Shown one piece after another: positions 36,096 through 44,015 of a stretch of DNA of 64,000 nt. Source of the DNA: Mucilaginibacter sp. JRF (GTDB taxonomy: Bacteria; Bacteroidota; Bacteroidia; Sphingobacteriales; Sphingobacteriaceae); NCBI RefSeq assembly GCF_015223065.1, contig NZ_JADFBY010000002.1, positions 620,001-684,000 on the forward strand. The letters run 5' to 3'. Under the pieces are notes generated by a model. The model had not been told where the DNA came from. It worked only from the letters and a program-made list of their open reading frames with translations, and ran no database searches. The position numbers were made by a program, and so were the translations under genes. Position 1 is the first letter of the stretch; each line of letters begins with the position of its first letter.

Positions 36096-36791
36096 TTAAA
36101 TAGCGCCCTCCGCTTTGTGGAGTACATAAAACAAAAGCTCCTTATTTATCTCGAATCCTAAGCTTTTATAAACGGTGATGGCCCTGTCGTTATCGTGCTT
36201 TACATGCAGAAACGGAATGCCCGATGCAGCCGTTACCCGATTGATGTGATGGTTCAGTAACATACGGGCATAACCTTTGCCCAAATGATCGGGGTGGGTA
36301 CATACCGCGCTGATCTCGGCATAAGGTGATGGATTAAGGCGCTGCCCGGCCATGGCTACCAGTTTACCATCGGCAAACACACCACGGTAATGGCCAAACT
36401 CAATGGTTTGCATGGCGAACGGCCCCGGGTTGGTTAATTTTGTTAAGGCTAGCATATCGGGTATATGGCTCTCGTTCAATACCGTAACCTCATCATCATA
36501 AGCAGACGGTAGGGCCGAACCTTTCCACACCATTTGGTAACAGTTAACGCAAGCCACTACCTGCCAGGGTGCAGGCACATTCACCTCAACCGGACTAATA
36601 AATAAACGGATGCCCTCCTCGTTATTCACCATGTCCGCCAGCTCAATAAAACTATCCTCGCTGCTATCTTCAAGCCCTACAAAAGGCGAAACACGTTCAT
36701 CAAAATACTTAACCCTGCTATTACCCAGCGCAAGCCGTGCATTCCCTGTGGTTAGGGCATACCAGGCCGGGTTGCTCAATACATCAATCAT
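36096..36791 (-). CDS. GNAT-family N-acetyltransferase
   Basis: A 231-residue enzyme. The N-terminal ~110 residues (FVGLEDSSEDSFIELADMVNN...) are a variable region. The C-terminal GNAT domain has AEISAVCTHPDHLGKGYARMLL, the acetyl-CoA-binding R/QxxGxG/A region in which GKGYA is the loop, and VYKSLGFEI near the end. Substrate unknown. The promoter box lies only four bases upstream of the ATG. Confidence 0.85.
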   Translation of the reverse strand: MIDVLSNPAWYALTTGNARLALGNSRVKYFDERVSPFVGLEDSSEDSFIELADMVNNEEGIRLFISPVEVNVPAPWQVVACVNCYQMVWKGSALPSAYDDEVTVLNESHIPDMLALTKLTNPGPFAMQTIEFGHYRGVFADGKLVAMAGQRLNPSPYAEISAVCTHPDHLGKGYARMLLNHHINRVTAASGIPFLHVKHDNDRAITVYKSLGFEINKELLFYVLHKAEGAI

Positions 36792-36795
36792 GCGG

Positions 36796-36803
36796 CAAAC
36801 CTA
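36796..36803 (-). promoter_or_regulatory. Promoter -7 box TAGGTTTG abutting the GNAT start
   Basis: Exact TAnnTTTG on the minus strand, followed by CCGC and the ATG at 36791, four bases between. Confidence 0.55.
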
Positions 36804-36832
36804 TAAAAAAATGCAATGCCGATGTGTGTGGT

Positions 36833-37450
36833 TTATCTAATTCCTGCCCTACGAATATTAACAACCCCATCCCGATCACCAGCCACATTAACCATGCGGC
36901 CTGCGTAGCTGAAAGTTGTATTGCCGATGCTTTTCATTTTACCTATATCCTCATTAGCGCCAAAGCGGTCGTAATAAGTAAAGTTTATGGTGTCTATTGA
37001 TCTTACCTTGCCTTTCAGTTCATCCCATCCAAAACGGTCGTAATAGGTGAGGTATAAATTACCTATTGATTTTATTTTGCCTTGTAGTTCGTCAAAACTA
37101 AAGCGATCGTAATAGGTAATATAGGTTTTGCCTATGCGCTTTATCTTGTTCCGCAACTCGGTCCATATATAGTCGGCAGGGTAATATTCAACCTCGTTGC
37201 CCAGGGCTGATGTTTGGTTATCATACACGGCATCGTAATATTGGTCGGTATCATACAAATAAACATCGTGCAGGCGGCCAAGGTTATCCATAAAAATGGT
37301 TATGCCTTCATCTTCCAGGTATACCGATGTTATGCGGGCCTTGCCACCGGATATATTGGCATTTATCTTAAAATTACTTTGCGCCTTACAGTAGTTGCCT
37401 ATTACAAAAAATAGAGAGAATACGGTGATGTGTTTAAGTATGTTGTTCAT
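36833..37450 (-). CDS. Exported protein with four 23-residue YYDRF repeats
   Basis: A 205-residue protein with a signal peptide (to about CKAQ), so periplasmic or outer-membrane-associated. Residues 102-193 are four tandem 23-residue units of the form KIKSIGNxxxTYYDRFxxxExxG; the last is degenerate (SYAGRM). The units look like paired beta strands, with Tyr/Asp/Arg in register. No known repeat family is clear to me. No operon partner. The promoter region upstream holds the palindrome CACTTATAAGTG at 37528. Confidence 0.7.
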   Translation of the reverse strand: MNNILKHITVFSLFFVIGNYCKAQSNFKINANISGGKARITSVYLEDEGITIFMDNLGRLHDVYLYDTDQYYDAVYDNQTSALGNEVEYYPADYIWTELRNKIKRIGKTYITYYDRFSFDELQGKIKSIGNLYLTYYDRFGWDELKGKVRSIDTINFTYYDRFGANEDIGKMKSIGNTTFSYAGRMVNVAGDRDGVVNIRRAGIR

Positions 37451-37527
37451 GGTTTTGGTTGTGTTATACAGGTAGGAGTGTTGGCCGCGCTTTTGGTTTA
37501 ATCAGAAATCAATAAAGGATATCGAAT

Positions 37528-37539
37528 CACTTATAAGTG
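37528..37539. promoter_or_regulatory. Perfect 12-base palindrome CACTTATAAGTG
   Basis: Lies between the YYDRF-repeat gene (minus) and the next plus-strand gene, about 80 bases from the minus-strand start. It could be an operator; no regulator is identified. Confidence 0.3.
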
Positions 37540-37555
37540 CTTAAAAAATAACTTT

Positions 37556-37687
37556 TTATAGTTGCTGTAAATGGGTTTCGTTTTGTATAATTGTTTCAAC
37601 ATAAACCTTTACAATGTCTGCCAACCAATCACCCTTATCAGTTTGTACAACGTTAAGCAGAGCTACCAGATCGCTTATGTTTTTCAT
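37556..37687 (-). CDS. Possible 43-residue protein overlapping a divergent start
   Basis: ATG at 37687 opens a short acidic helical product (MKNISDLVALLNVVQTDKG ... QQL) with protein-like composition. It overlaps the first ten bases of the facing gene's coding start at 37677. Homologues unknown. Possibly a remnant or a shadow. Confidence 0.25.
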   Translation of the reverse strand: MKNISDLVALLNVVQTDKGDWLADIVKVYVETIIQNETHLQQL

Positions 37688-38804
37688 TGTATTGACATTC
37701 GGATGCACGCTATCATCCGCAGCACAATCAACCCATTTGTTAACCGGTAAACTCACCGACAGCCTGAGCCGCCCCATCCCATCCGCAACAGTATTTATTG
37801 TGGGCATGACCAAAATGACCAGCACCGGCAAGGATGGTACCTTCCGCTTTGATGGATTGCAGGCGGGTACTTACCAGCTATCAGTATCTATGATGGGGTT
37901 CGCCAAACACACCGAAACGGTTATTTTAACTGAACCTGTAATAGACCTGAAAATAACCCTGCACCCCACAGATATTTTATTGACCGAGGTGATTATAAGC
38001 TCCGGAGGCAATAAAAAGGATAGGGAGGAGAACTACAAAATGTTTCAGAAGGTGTTTTTGGGTGGTTCGGTCAATGCCAAAAAATGCCGGATACTTAACC
38101 CCGAAACGTTGCATTTAAAGTTTGATAAAAAAGCGGACATGCTCACAGCTTATGCTGATGATCTGATCATAGTAGAGAACGAAGCGCTGGGCTATAAGGT
38201 GCGGTATCTGCTCAATAACTTTAGCTACCATGCCACGCAGGATCACGCGAGCTTTTCAGGTAACAGTACTTTCGAGGAGCTGCCGGGTAACGACAAGCAA
38301 AAAGGTATTTGGGCCGATGCCAGGGCAAAAGCCTATCAAGGTTCGTTAATGCAGTTTTTCAGGGGATTATATAACAGCAACGCCCGCGAGGAGGGTTTCC
38401 TGATACACCAGGCTTATGAAAGGGTGCCCGTAGTCGGTGGCGGCGACGATCGCGAGTATGTTAACATTGACCCGAATGAGATCGATCTGTATACCATATC
38501 AAAACTTGGGCTGGATAGTTTAATGCGATTGCAGTTTACCAAACTGTTTATTACATACGCGCCCAAGCAAGCCGCCAAACAACGGCTGTTATATGTTGAT
38601 GCCCGCAAAAAGCAGGTGCCTATCACAACTAATTGTACGCTCATGTATCTGCTAACCGACGGTGCCATGATAGACCAGAAAGGCGATGCCTCCGGCCAGC
38701 ATAACTTTACCATACAAGGCAATATGGCCCTGCGCCGTGTTGCCGATCAGTTGCCGTTTGAGTATTATCCTGCAAAACCTGGTCAGCCTACAGCAAAATT
38801 GTAG
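37677..38804 (+). CDS. Exported protein with a carboxypeptidase-regulatory-like N-terminal domain
   Basis: A 375-residue protein. After a signal peptide (MFFIVLTFGCTLSSAAQ) there is a beta-sandwich domain of about 80 residues (LLTGKLTDSLSRPIPSATVF, GTFRFDGLQAGTYQLSVSMMGF), the CarboxypepD_reg-like fold found in SusC plugs and other envelope proteins. The remaining 270 residues (about 105-375) have no name to me. An earlier ATG at 37614 would add 21 unusual residues, and the region before 37677 also reads as a short protein on the other strand, so I prefer 37677. A strong terminator follows. Confidence 0.75.
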   Translation: MFFIVLTFGCTLSSAAQSTHLLTGKLTDSLSRPIPSATVFIVGMTKMTSTGKDGTFRFDGLQAGTYQLSVSMMGFAKHTETVILTEPVIDLKITLHPTDILLTEVIISSGGNKKDREENYKMFQKVFLGGSVNAKKCRILNPETLHLKFDKKADMLTAYADDLIIVENEALGYKVRYLLNNFSYHATQDHASFSGNSTFEELPGNDKQKGIWADARAKAYQGSLMQFFRGLYNSNAREEGFLIHQAYERVPVVGGGDDREYVNIDPNEIDLYTISKLGLDSLMRLQFTKLFITYAPKQAAKQRLLYVDARKKQVPITTNCTLMYLLTDGAMIDQKGDASGQHNFTIQGNMALRRVADQLPFEYYPAKPGQPTAKL

Positions 38805-38820
38805 TTTTATCCTGATACAA

Positions 38821-38857
38821 AAAAAGCCTCTCTTTTAATTAAAAAGAGAGGCTTTTT
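38821..38857. terminator. Bidirectional terminator between the exported protein and tRNA-Arg
   Basis: AAAAAGCCTCTCTTTT / AAAAGAGAGGCTTTTT, 16-base arms with a five-base loop and A/T tails on both sides. It serves the plus-strand gene and the minus-strand tRNA. Confidence 0.88.
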
Positions 38858-38863
38858 AACCGG

Positions 38864-38935
38864 TGTTCCCGACGAGATTCGAACTCATATCAGCTGAACC
38901 GGAATCAGCCATTCTATCCATTGAACTACGGGAAC
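38864..38935 (-). tRNA. tRNA-Arg (CCG)
   Basis: 72-base cloverleaf on the minus strand. The acceptor stem GTTCCCG / CGGGAAC pairs, the anticodon arm is GCTGA-TTCCGGT-TCAGC with anticodon CCG, and the T-arm loop is GTTCGAATC. No CCA is encoded. It lies next to the fructan locus end, the sort of place where integration can occur, but no attachment repeat is seen. Confidence 0.93.
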
Positions 38936-39005
38936 AATGGCGTAAATATATGGTAAATTACCAAAACGGCTGTACCTTGTTGTTCAATTGGGTTTATTTT
39001 TCTTT

Positions 39006-40544
39006 TTACCGGGCGTACCAGTAGCTGGTGGCTGTTACGTCGGCTGTGCCATTGTCCCAGCCCAGCATCTCCAGGCTAAACCTGAAACTTTTGTCGAACG
39101 GTACCGCGTCCAGATTACGGGTGCGGGTAAAGGTGTTCTCGCCGAATGAATCAGGCTGATCGGCACGTACAGCATTGGCGAACGGGGTTTGATAAAGTAC
39201 CACCGGCGCCCATGATGTATTGTAGTAATCTTCCAACCCGGTACCATATTCGGATGGAAACGGCTCACCATCAACCCAAAGCTTTTGATCGCCCTCGCCA
39301 TACCATTTGTGTATGTGGTTGTCTATGGCCAGGGTTTCGCCCATAAATACGCCTTTGCCTGTTAGGTTGAGCAAGTCCCACTCCAAAGGTTTATCGGCCT
39401 CTGTGCGGCGGATGGGTACATCCTTTTGCGCCCTTGTGGCCGCGTTAAAATACATACTGCGTGATGTCCATTTGTAAGGCTGAGAATCCGCTTCAAGATG
39501 GGTATGCAGCATGGTATCGCCCATATTTATTATACTGATACGTACCGACCGGGTATAAGGCATAACCCACCGGCATTCCAAAACATCGCCGCTTGTTACG
39601 GTACGATACCAGCTTTGTATAGCGTTATTGCCGGCACCGCTGCCAAAAAAATCACTCACGGGGCAGTTGATGGTGGTTTTGCCATCAAACTCAGCTTTAA
39701 TGTATAGCGAGCGCAAATTCTTATCGGTATAAGCGGTCGAATCATCCAACCATACCTGGATGAAACCGATAGCGGTATTGCTGCCGCCTAATTTTAAAGG
39801 CAGTTCATCACCAGGTTTTAAGTCTTTAGCCACCTTATGCACCAACCTTATTGACGGTGAATGCTTAGGATTTAAAAGCTGCTCATTTACCTGTGTTATC
39901 AGTTGGGTGTTACGTGCAAATACTTCATCGCTAAAGGTTTCAACACGGGTGCCTTTGGGGTATCGCCTAAAGTTTATCTGGTAGTAACGAGGCTCTTTGG
40001 CGGTACTGTCAGCCTCCTGCCAGGTAACCTTGCAATGCTTGCTAAAGGGTAGAGGCAGGTATAAGGTACTGCCGCCTTTTTGCAAAGGCTCGTAGCTGGA
40101 GTGCGGTGCCAGCAGGGCCTTACCCGCCGCGTACGGGAACTTCATCAAATCGTACCCATCTATGGTGATGCGGGCATCGGTTTCATTATCAAAGTAGATG
40201 CGCAGTTTGCCGGGGCGTTTAAAGGTAGTTTCCCAAAAGCGTACAATAGCGCCGGGGCCATCCTCATCAAGCATTACCTGTTCGGTACGGCCGGAGTTTA
40301 CTTCCTTACGGATGTAATGGGTATGATCATCATTGGCAAACCACCCAGGCTTGCCAGGTGCTATGGAATGCCTGTCGTAACTGCTGGTTTGCTTTAAAAT
40401 ATAGGCCGGTTTAGGCATACGGGTAACCGCTTCGGGGTCTGTCATCTCTTTGAGTAATGATGCCAGTGTAACCTTATTTTGGCCGAAACTATTAAGGGTG
40501 GCCAATATTAGCCACCCTGTAATACATAGAATTTTGCTTTTCAT
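39006..40544 (-). CDS. DUF2961 (GH172-type) glycoside hydrolase
   Basis: A 512-residue exported protein (signal peptide to about NSFGQ) of the DUF2961 family, now glycoside hydrolase family 172. Motifs: DEDGPGAIVRFWETT, DYYNTSWAPVVLYQTP in the C-terminal half, and GLEDYYN. Characterised GH172 members act on alpha-D-fructofuranosides (difructose dianhydride I) or on D-arabinofuranosides. Since it is the last gene of a fructan-type operon, an alpha-fructofuranosidase or difructose-anhydride activity is likely (inference). It is 25 bases downstream of the GH32 gene. Confidence 0.8.
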   Translation of the reverse strand: MKSKILCITGWLILATLNSFGQNKVTLASLLKEMTDPEAVTRMPKPAYILKQTSSYDRHSIAPGKPGWFANDDHTHYIRKEVNSGRTEQVMLDEDGPGAIVRFWETTFKRPGKLRIYFDNETDARITIDGYDLMKFPYAAGKALLAPHSSYEPLQKGGSTLYLPLPFSKHCKVTWQEADSTAKEPRYYQINFRRYPKGTRVETFSDEVFARNTQLITQVNEQLLNPKHSPSIRLVHKVAKDLKPGDELPLKLGGSNTAIGFIQVWLDDSTAYTDKNLRSLYIKAEFDGKTTINCPVSDFFGSGAGNNAIQSWYRTVTSGDVLECRWVMPYTRSVRISIINMGDTMLHTHLEADSQPYKWTSRSMYFNAATRAQKDVPIRRTEADKPLEWDLLNLTGKGVFMGETLAIDNHIHKWYGEGDQKLWVDGEPFPSEYGTGLEDYYNTSWAPVVLYQTPFANAVRADQPDSFGENTFTRTRNLDAVPFDKSFRFSLEMLGWDNGTADVTATSYWYAR

Positions 40545-40569
40545 AGCCGATGATTTTTATAGGATCATG

Positions 40570-42219
40570 CTATTCCCATATTGATTTTACGGTATAAACC
40601 TCCAGGTTCTTTACATCGATGTTAGTACCCCAAAAATGGAAACCCTCGGTGTTTTTAGCATCCGCCTTGCGCTGGAACGAGTAGGAGTAAGCCCCGTTAT
40701 CAATAAATACTTCAACCGATGTGCGGTCAATGTAAATATCGGCGGTCAGTTCCATGCTGGTCATGTCCTCTGGCGAGTAGAAGGTGCCGTTAATGAGGTT
40801 CATGTTCATATCGTAATCAATAATATGCTGACCGAACAGGTTAAGCCCCGCGCTTGTAGCGTGCGATAGTTTGACGGTTGTTTTTATACGCAGGCGATCG
40901 CTGGTGTTATATGTTTTCAGCTTATCGTTAGCGTCGGCCTCTTTAAGGTTGCTCCACTGCCCGGCTTTTTCAAACAGCTGCTCGGTTTCCTTTACCGGTG
41001 TGCTGAACAGGCGTATACCATCCTTGGTAGTTTTCAAGGTAAGCTCGGTAGGCAACAGCATCATACCATTAAATGGCATGCCCGGGTGCGATAAACGGCT
41101 CCAGCCTATCTGTATCCTGCGGCCGTCACTCTCCGGTATATTGGTTATGGTTTGCGCGGCGTAAATAGTACCCGTAGTAAAGTAATGCTTGCCCGATTCA
41201 GGCGTGAATTTTTTACCATCAAACGAGCCTATCATATATGTGTCCGAAGCGCCGTACATCACCCATTTGCTTTTGCTCTTGTCGCCATCAACAGGTAGTT
41301 CAAACAGATCAGGGCATTCCCAAAAACCGGTTGTATGGCTTTGAAAGGTCCAGTCTTTAAGGTTGGCAGAGTTGTAGATAGAGTGACCATCACGCTCGTT
41401 CAACACCAATACCCAGTGCTTGCCCGGCTCGTACCAAAATACACGCGGGTCGCGGGTATCGCGGCTGTTCCATTTCTCCTTTGAGTCAATAAGCGGGTTG
41501 CCTTTATACTTGGTCCAGATGCGGCCTTTATCAAGGCTGTAGGCCATGCACTGTACCTGCTTGTCGTGCCCGTCAACCGTGTAAGTAGCTATCATGGCCG
41601 GGGTTTTGCCTTTGTTAAAACCGGCGGTATTATTATAGTCAATAACAGCCGAGCCCGAGAACATGGTACCCAGATCATCAGGGTGAAGCGCTACCGGCAA
41701 CTCCTGCCAGTGTATCATATCCTTACTCACGGCATGGCCCCATGACATGTTTTCCCATTCCTTTTCATAAGGGTTATGCTGATAAAACAGGTGATACTCA
41801 CCCTCGTAAAATATCAAGCCGTTAGGGTCATTTATCCAACCACGACGGGTGCTGAAATGAAACTGCGGGCGGTTCTTTTCGTGGTACATGGAGTCCTGCC
41901 CGGCTATCTTGTCATCCTGATAAATTTTTGAGAGGCCCGCGTTATCGCCATCATAGCTAATGGTGATGGTTTTGCCCTTATACTGCGTCATATCACAAAA
42001 TACCCAGTATTCAGGCTCGCCGTTTGCCAGGCGTATCTTAAACTCACGTTCTTTTTTGCCACCTATTGAGAATTTCATGTTCCCCCTTTTTTGCTCCTGC
42101 GATATGGGGAAATTCAAATAACGTTTAGTGATCTTGATGGGCAGATCGGCAGCCTGGGCCTGTAGTATGCTGCAAGCGGCAATACAACAGGTAAGCATAG
42201 CTTTAATAGTAGTATTCAT
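40570..42219 (-). CDS. GH32 fructan/sucrose hydrolase with DUF4980 N-terminal domain
   Basis: Cleaves beta-D-fructofuranosyl bonds (levan, inulin, sucrose). The 549-residue protein has a cleaved signal peptide (MNTTIKAM...QAQA) with no lipobox, so it is probably periplasmic. A DUF4980-type domain (about 28-115) precedes the five-bladed propeller: nucleophile D131 in WINDPNGL, transition-state Asp in R256-D257-P258, acid/base E301 in ECPDLF, then the C-terminal beta-sandwich. Inulinase, levanase and invertase cannot be told apart here. A perfect 26-base palindrome separates it from susD. Confidence 0.92.
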   Translation of the reverse strand: MNTTIKAMLTCCIAACSILQAQAADLPIKITKRYLNFPISQEQKRGNMKFSIGGKKEREFKIRLANGEPEYWVFCDMTQYKGKTITISYDGDNAGLSKIYQDDKIAGQDSMYHEKNRPQFHFSTRRGWINDPNGLIFYEGEYHLFYQHNPYEKEWENMSWGHAVSKDMIHWQELPVALHPDDLGTMFSGSAVIDYNNTAGFNKGKTPAMIATYTVDGHDKQVQCMAYSLDKGRIWTKYKGNPLIDSKEKWNSRDTRDPRVFWYEPGKHWVLVLNERDGHSIYNSANLKDWTFQSHTTGFWECPDLFELPVDGDKSKSKWVMYGASDTYMIGSFDGKKFTPESGKHYFTTGTIYAAQTITNIPESDGRRIQIGWSRLSHPGMPFNGMMLLPTELTLKTTKDGIRLFSTPVKETEQLFEKAGQWSNLKEADANDKLKTYNTSDRLRIKTTVKLSHATSAGLNLFGQHIIDYDMNMNLINGTFYSPEDMTSMELTADIYIDRTSVEVFIDNGAYSYSFQRKADAKNTEGFHFWGTNIDVKNLEVYTVKSIWE

Positions 42220-42254
42220 GGTTCAGTATTTTTATATTAACAAGTTTATAATGG

Positions 42255-42280
42255 CATGGTAAGCCCGCGGGCTTACCATG
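42255..42280. repeat. 26-base perfect palindrome in the susD-GH32 intercistronic gap
   Basis: CATGGTAAGCCCG / CGGGCTTACCATG, exact arms with no loop needed, between the SusD stop (42287) and GH32 start (42219). Not followed by a T-run, so it is not a standard terminator. It probably forms an mRNA hairpin that sets the ratio of susCD to enzyme message. Confidence 0.8.
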
Positions 42281-42286
42281 TGCAAT

Positions 42287-44002
42287 TTACCATCCGGTAT
42301 TTTGTTTGTAAAGCCCTTTACTAAAGTTTACCTGGTTTAATGGTATAGGCAAATACTCGTCGCGGTTCTTTTTAAACAATGCATCATTGAGGTGGGTAAC
42401 CCGTGTTTTCTCTTTGGCAAAGTACGCATTCATGTATTCAGCCGCAATACCCCAGCGCACCAGGTCAAAAAAGCGGTAACCTTCCATGGCAAACTCTACG
42501 CGGCGTTCGTAGCGCATGGCCTGGCGGGCATAATCATTGGTCCAGGTGCAGTTTACGCCGGGCTGATAGGTGTTGATCAGGTAATTTGATGTAAATGATC
42601 CATCAGTCATTTTCAACCTGCCGGTACTGTTGGCCGCACGTGTTCTGATGGCGTTGATCAGCGGCAGGGCTTCCATCTCACGGCCCAACTCAATAAGCGC
42701 TTCGGCTTTCATCAGCATCACGTCCGAGAAGCGAATGATCATCCAGTTCTTTGAGCTCGACATAAAAGGAGGGAAACGTTTAAATGCCGGGTCATCAAAC
42801 AATACGGTTTCTTTCATGCTCAGCATCGGCCCGTAAATTTGCGGCGCGCGCGACCATGTAGACTGATAAATGAACGACGGACGGTATTTATATGGGTGCC
42901 CCGGTATAGCGGCAGTATGGTCAAGTCGCGGATCGAACGAGTGGGTATCGTAATCGCCTTGTTTGCCTATTTCGTTGTTGTTATAGTTGGCAAAATCAGG
43001 CAAACCCTGTGTTGTGGTAACAAAGGCGTTGATCAGGTTATAACTTGGCACGTGGAAACCGCAGCAGCCATACTCCTGGTTCATGGGGTAATTAAGCGAG
43101 TGCCCGTTATCAATACGGCCAAACTGTGTACCATCATTCTGCGAGTATTGTATAGCGAATACCGATTCAGAACCGTTTTCAAACTGCGATAAAAAGTTTT
43201 GGGCATAATCCGGGAAAAGGGAGAAAGGGCCGGCTATTACATCGTCGCACAAGCTGTTTACCTCGGTAAGTTTAGCCTGATCAATGCCGGTTACGTTGTT
43301 GTTCTCATCCTGCGTGTAAGCCTGATAAAGTAATGTTTTAGCCAAATAAGCCTTTGCCGACAGTGATGTTGGGCGACCTTTATCAGTCTGAGTACCCGGC
43401 AGGTTATCCGCCGCGAATCTGAAATCATCGGCTATCTTATCCCAAAGCTGGTTGCTTGAGTACGATCGGTTTGATACCGAATCGTAGCTTGCCTTATCCA
43501 TATTTTCGTCAATGTAAGGTATGTGCTTGTAAAGTATCTTAAGCAAAAAATAGAAGTGGCCTCTTAAAAAACGAGCCTCGGCCTGGCGCTGAACCTTTAG
43601 CGGGTAAACATCTTCGGTCAGGTTGTTGATCCTGGCAAGGGCATCATTAGCACGGCCAACACCAACATACAGTCTGAACCAGGTAACATCCGACGCGCCG
43701 ATATCAACACGGTTAAGGGCGAATGTTTCGTAAGCGTGAAAGTCACCCACATCACCCGGGCCATCACCACCTTTGTAAGCATCACCGCTACGCACACTAC
43801 CGTATGACCATAGGTTGCTGTAAGGCGCGGCAAAGGCATCGTTACCCAATGCTGAGTATGCCGAGATCAGCATTTTTTCAACGTTTTCGGGCTTGTTCAA
43901 TAATTCATCTGATGCAAAGCCTTGCGGTAATTGATCAAGATTCTTCTGACATGATACGGCTATCAACGTAACCGCAATCAGCAATAGAATATATTTTTTC
44001 AT
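42287..44002 (-). CDS. SusD/RagB-family outer-membrane lipoprotein
   Basis: Surface lipoprotein that caps the SusC channel and binds oligosaccharide. The 571-residue protein has a signal peptide with the lipobox at VSCQKN (C18), helical TPR-like N-terminal half (AKAYLAKTLLYQAY...) and the SusD C-terminal signature (ERRVEFAMEGYRFFDLVRWG, then YLPIPLNQVN). Its specificity is inferred from its neighbours as fructan or fructo-oligosaccharide. The susC gene ends 13 bases before it. Confidence 0.92.
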   Translation of the reverse strand: MKKYILLLIAVTLIAVSCQKNLDQLPQGFASDELLNKPENVEKMLISAYSALGNDAFAAPYSNLWSYGSVRSGDAYKGGDGPGDVGDFHAYETFALNRVDIGASDVTWFRLYVGVGRANDALARINNLTEDVYPLKVQRQAEARFLRGHFYFLLKILYKHIPYIDENMDKASYDSVSNRSYSSNQLWDKIADDFRFAADNLPGTQTDKGRPTSLSAKAYLAKTLLYQAYTQDENNNVTGIDQAKLTEVNSLCDDVIAGPFSLFPDYAQNFLSQFENGSESVFAIQYSQNDGTQFGRIDNGHSLNYPMNQEYGCCGFHVPSYNLINAFVTTTQGLPDFANYNNNEIGKQGDYDTHSFDPRLDHTAAIPGHPYKYRPSFIYQSTWSRAPQIYGPMLSMKETVLFDDPAFKRFPPFMSSSKNWMIIRFSDVMLMKAEALIELGREMEALPLINAIRTRAANSTGRLKMTDGSFTSNYLINTYQPGVNCTWTNDYARQAMRYERRVEFAMEGYRFFDLVRWGIAAEYMNAYFAKEKTRVTHLNDALFKKNRDEYLPIPLNQVNFSKGLYKQNTGW

Positions 44003-44015
44003 GTTGATTTAATGT

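Noticed and set aside
38864..38935. tRNA-Arg as integration site of a genomic island
   Set aside because: No integrase gene and no repeated 3' tRNA end were found in the window.
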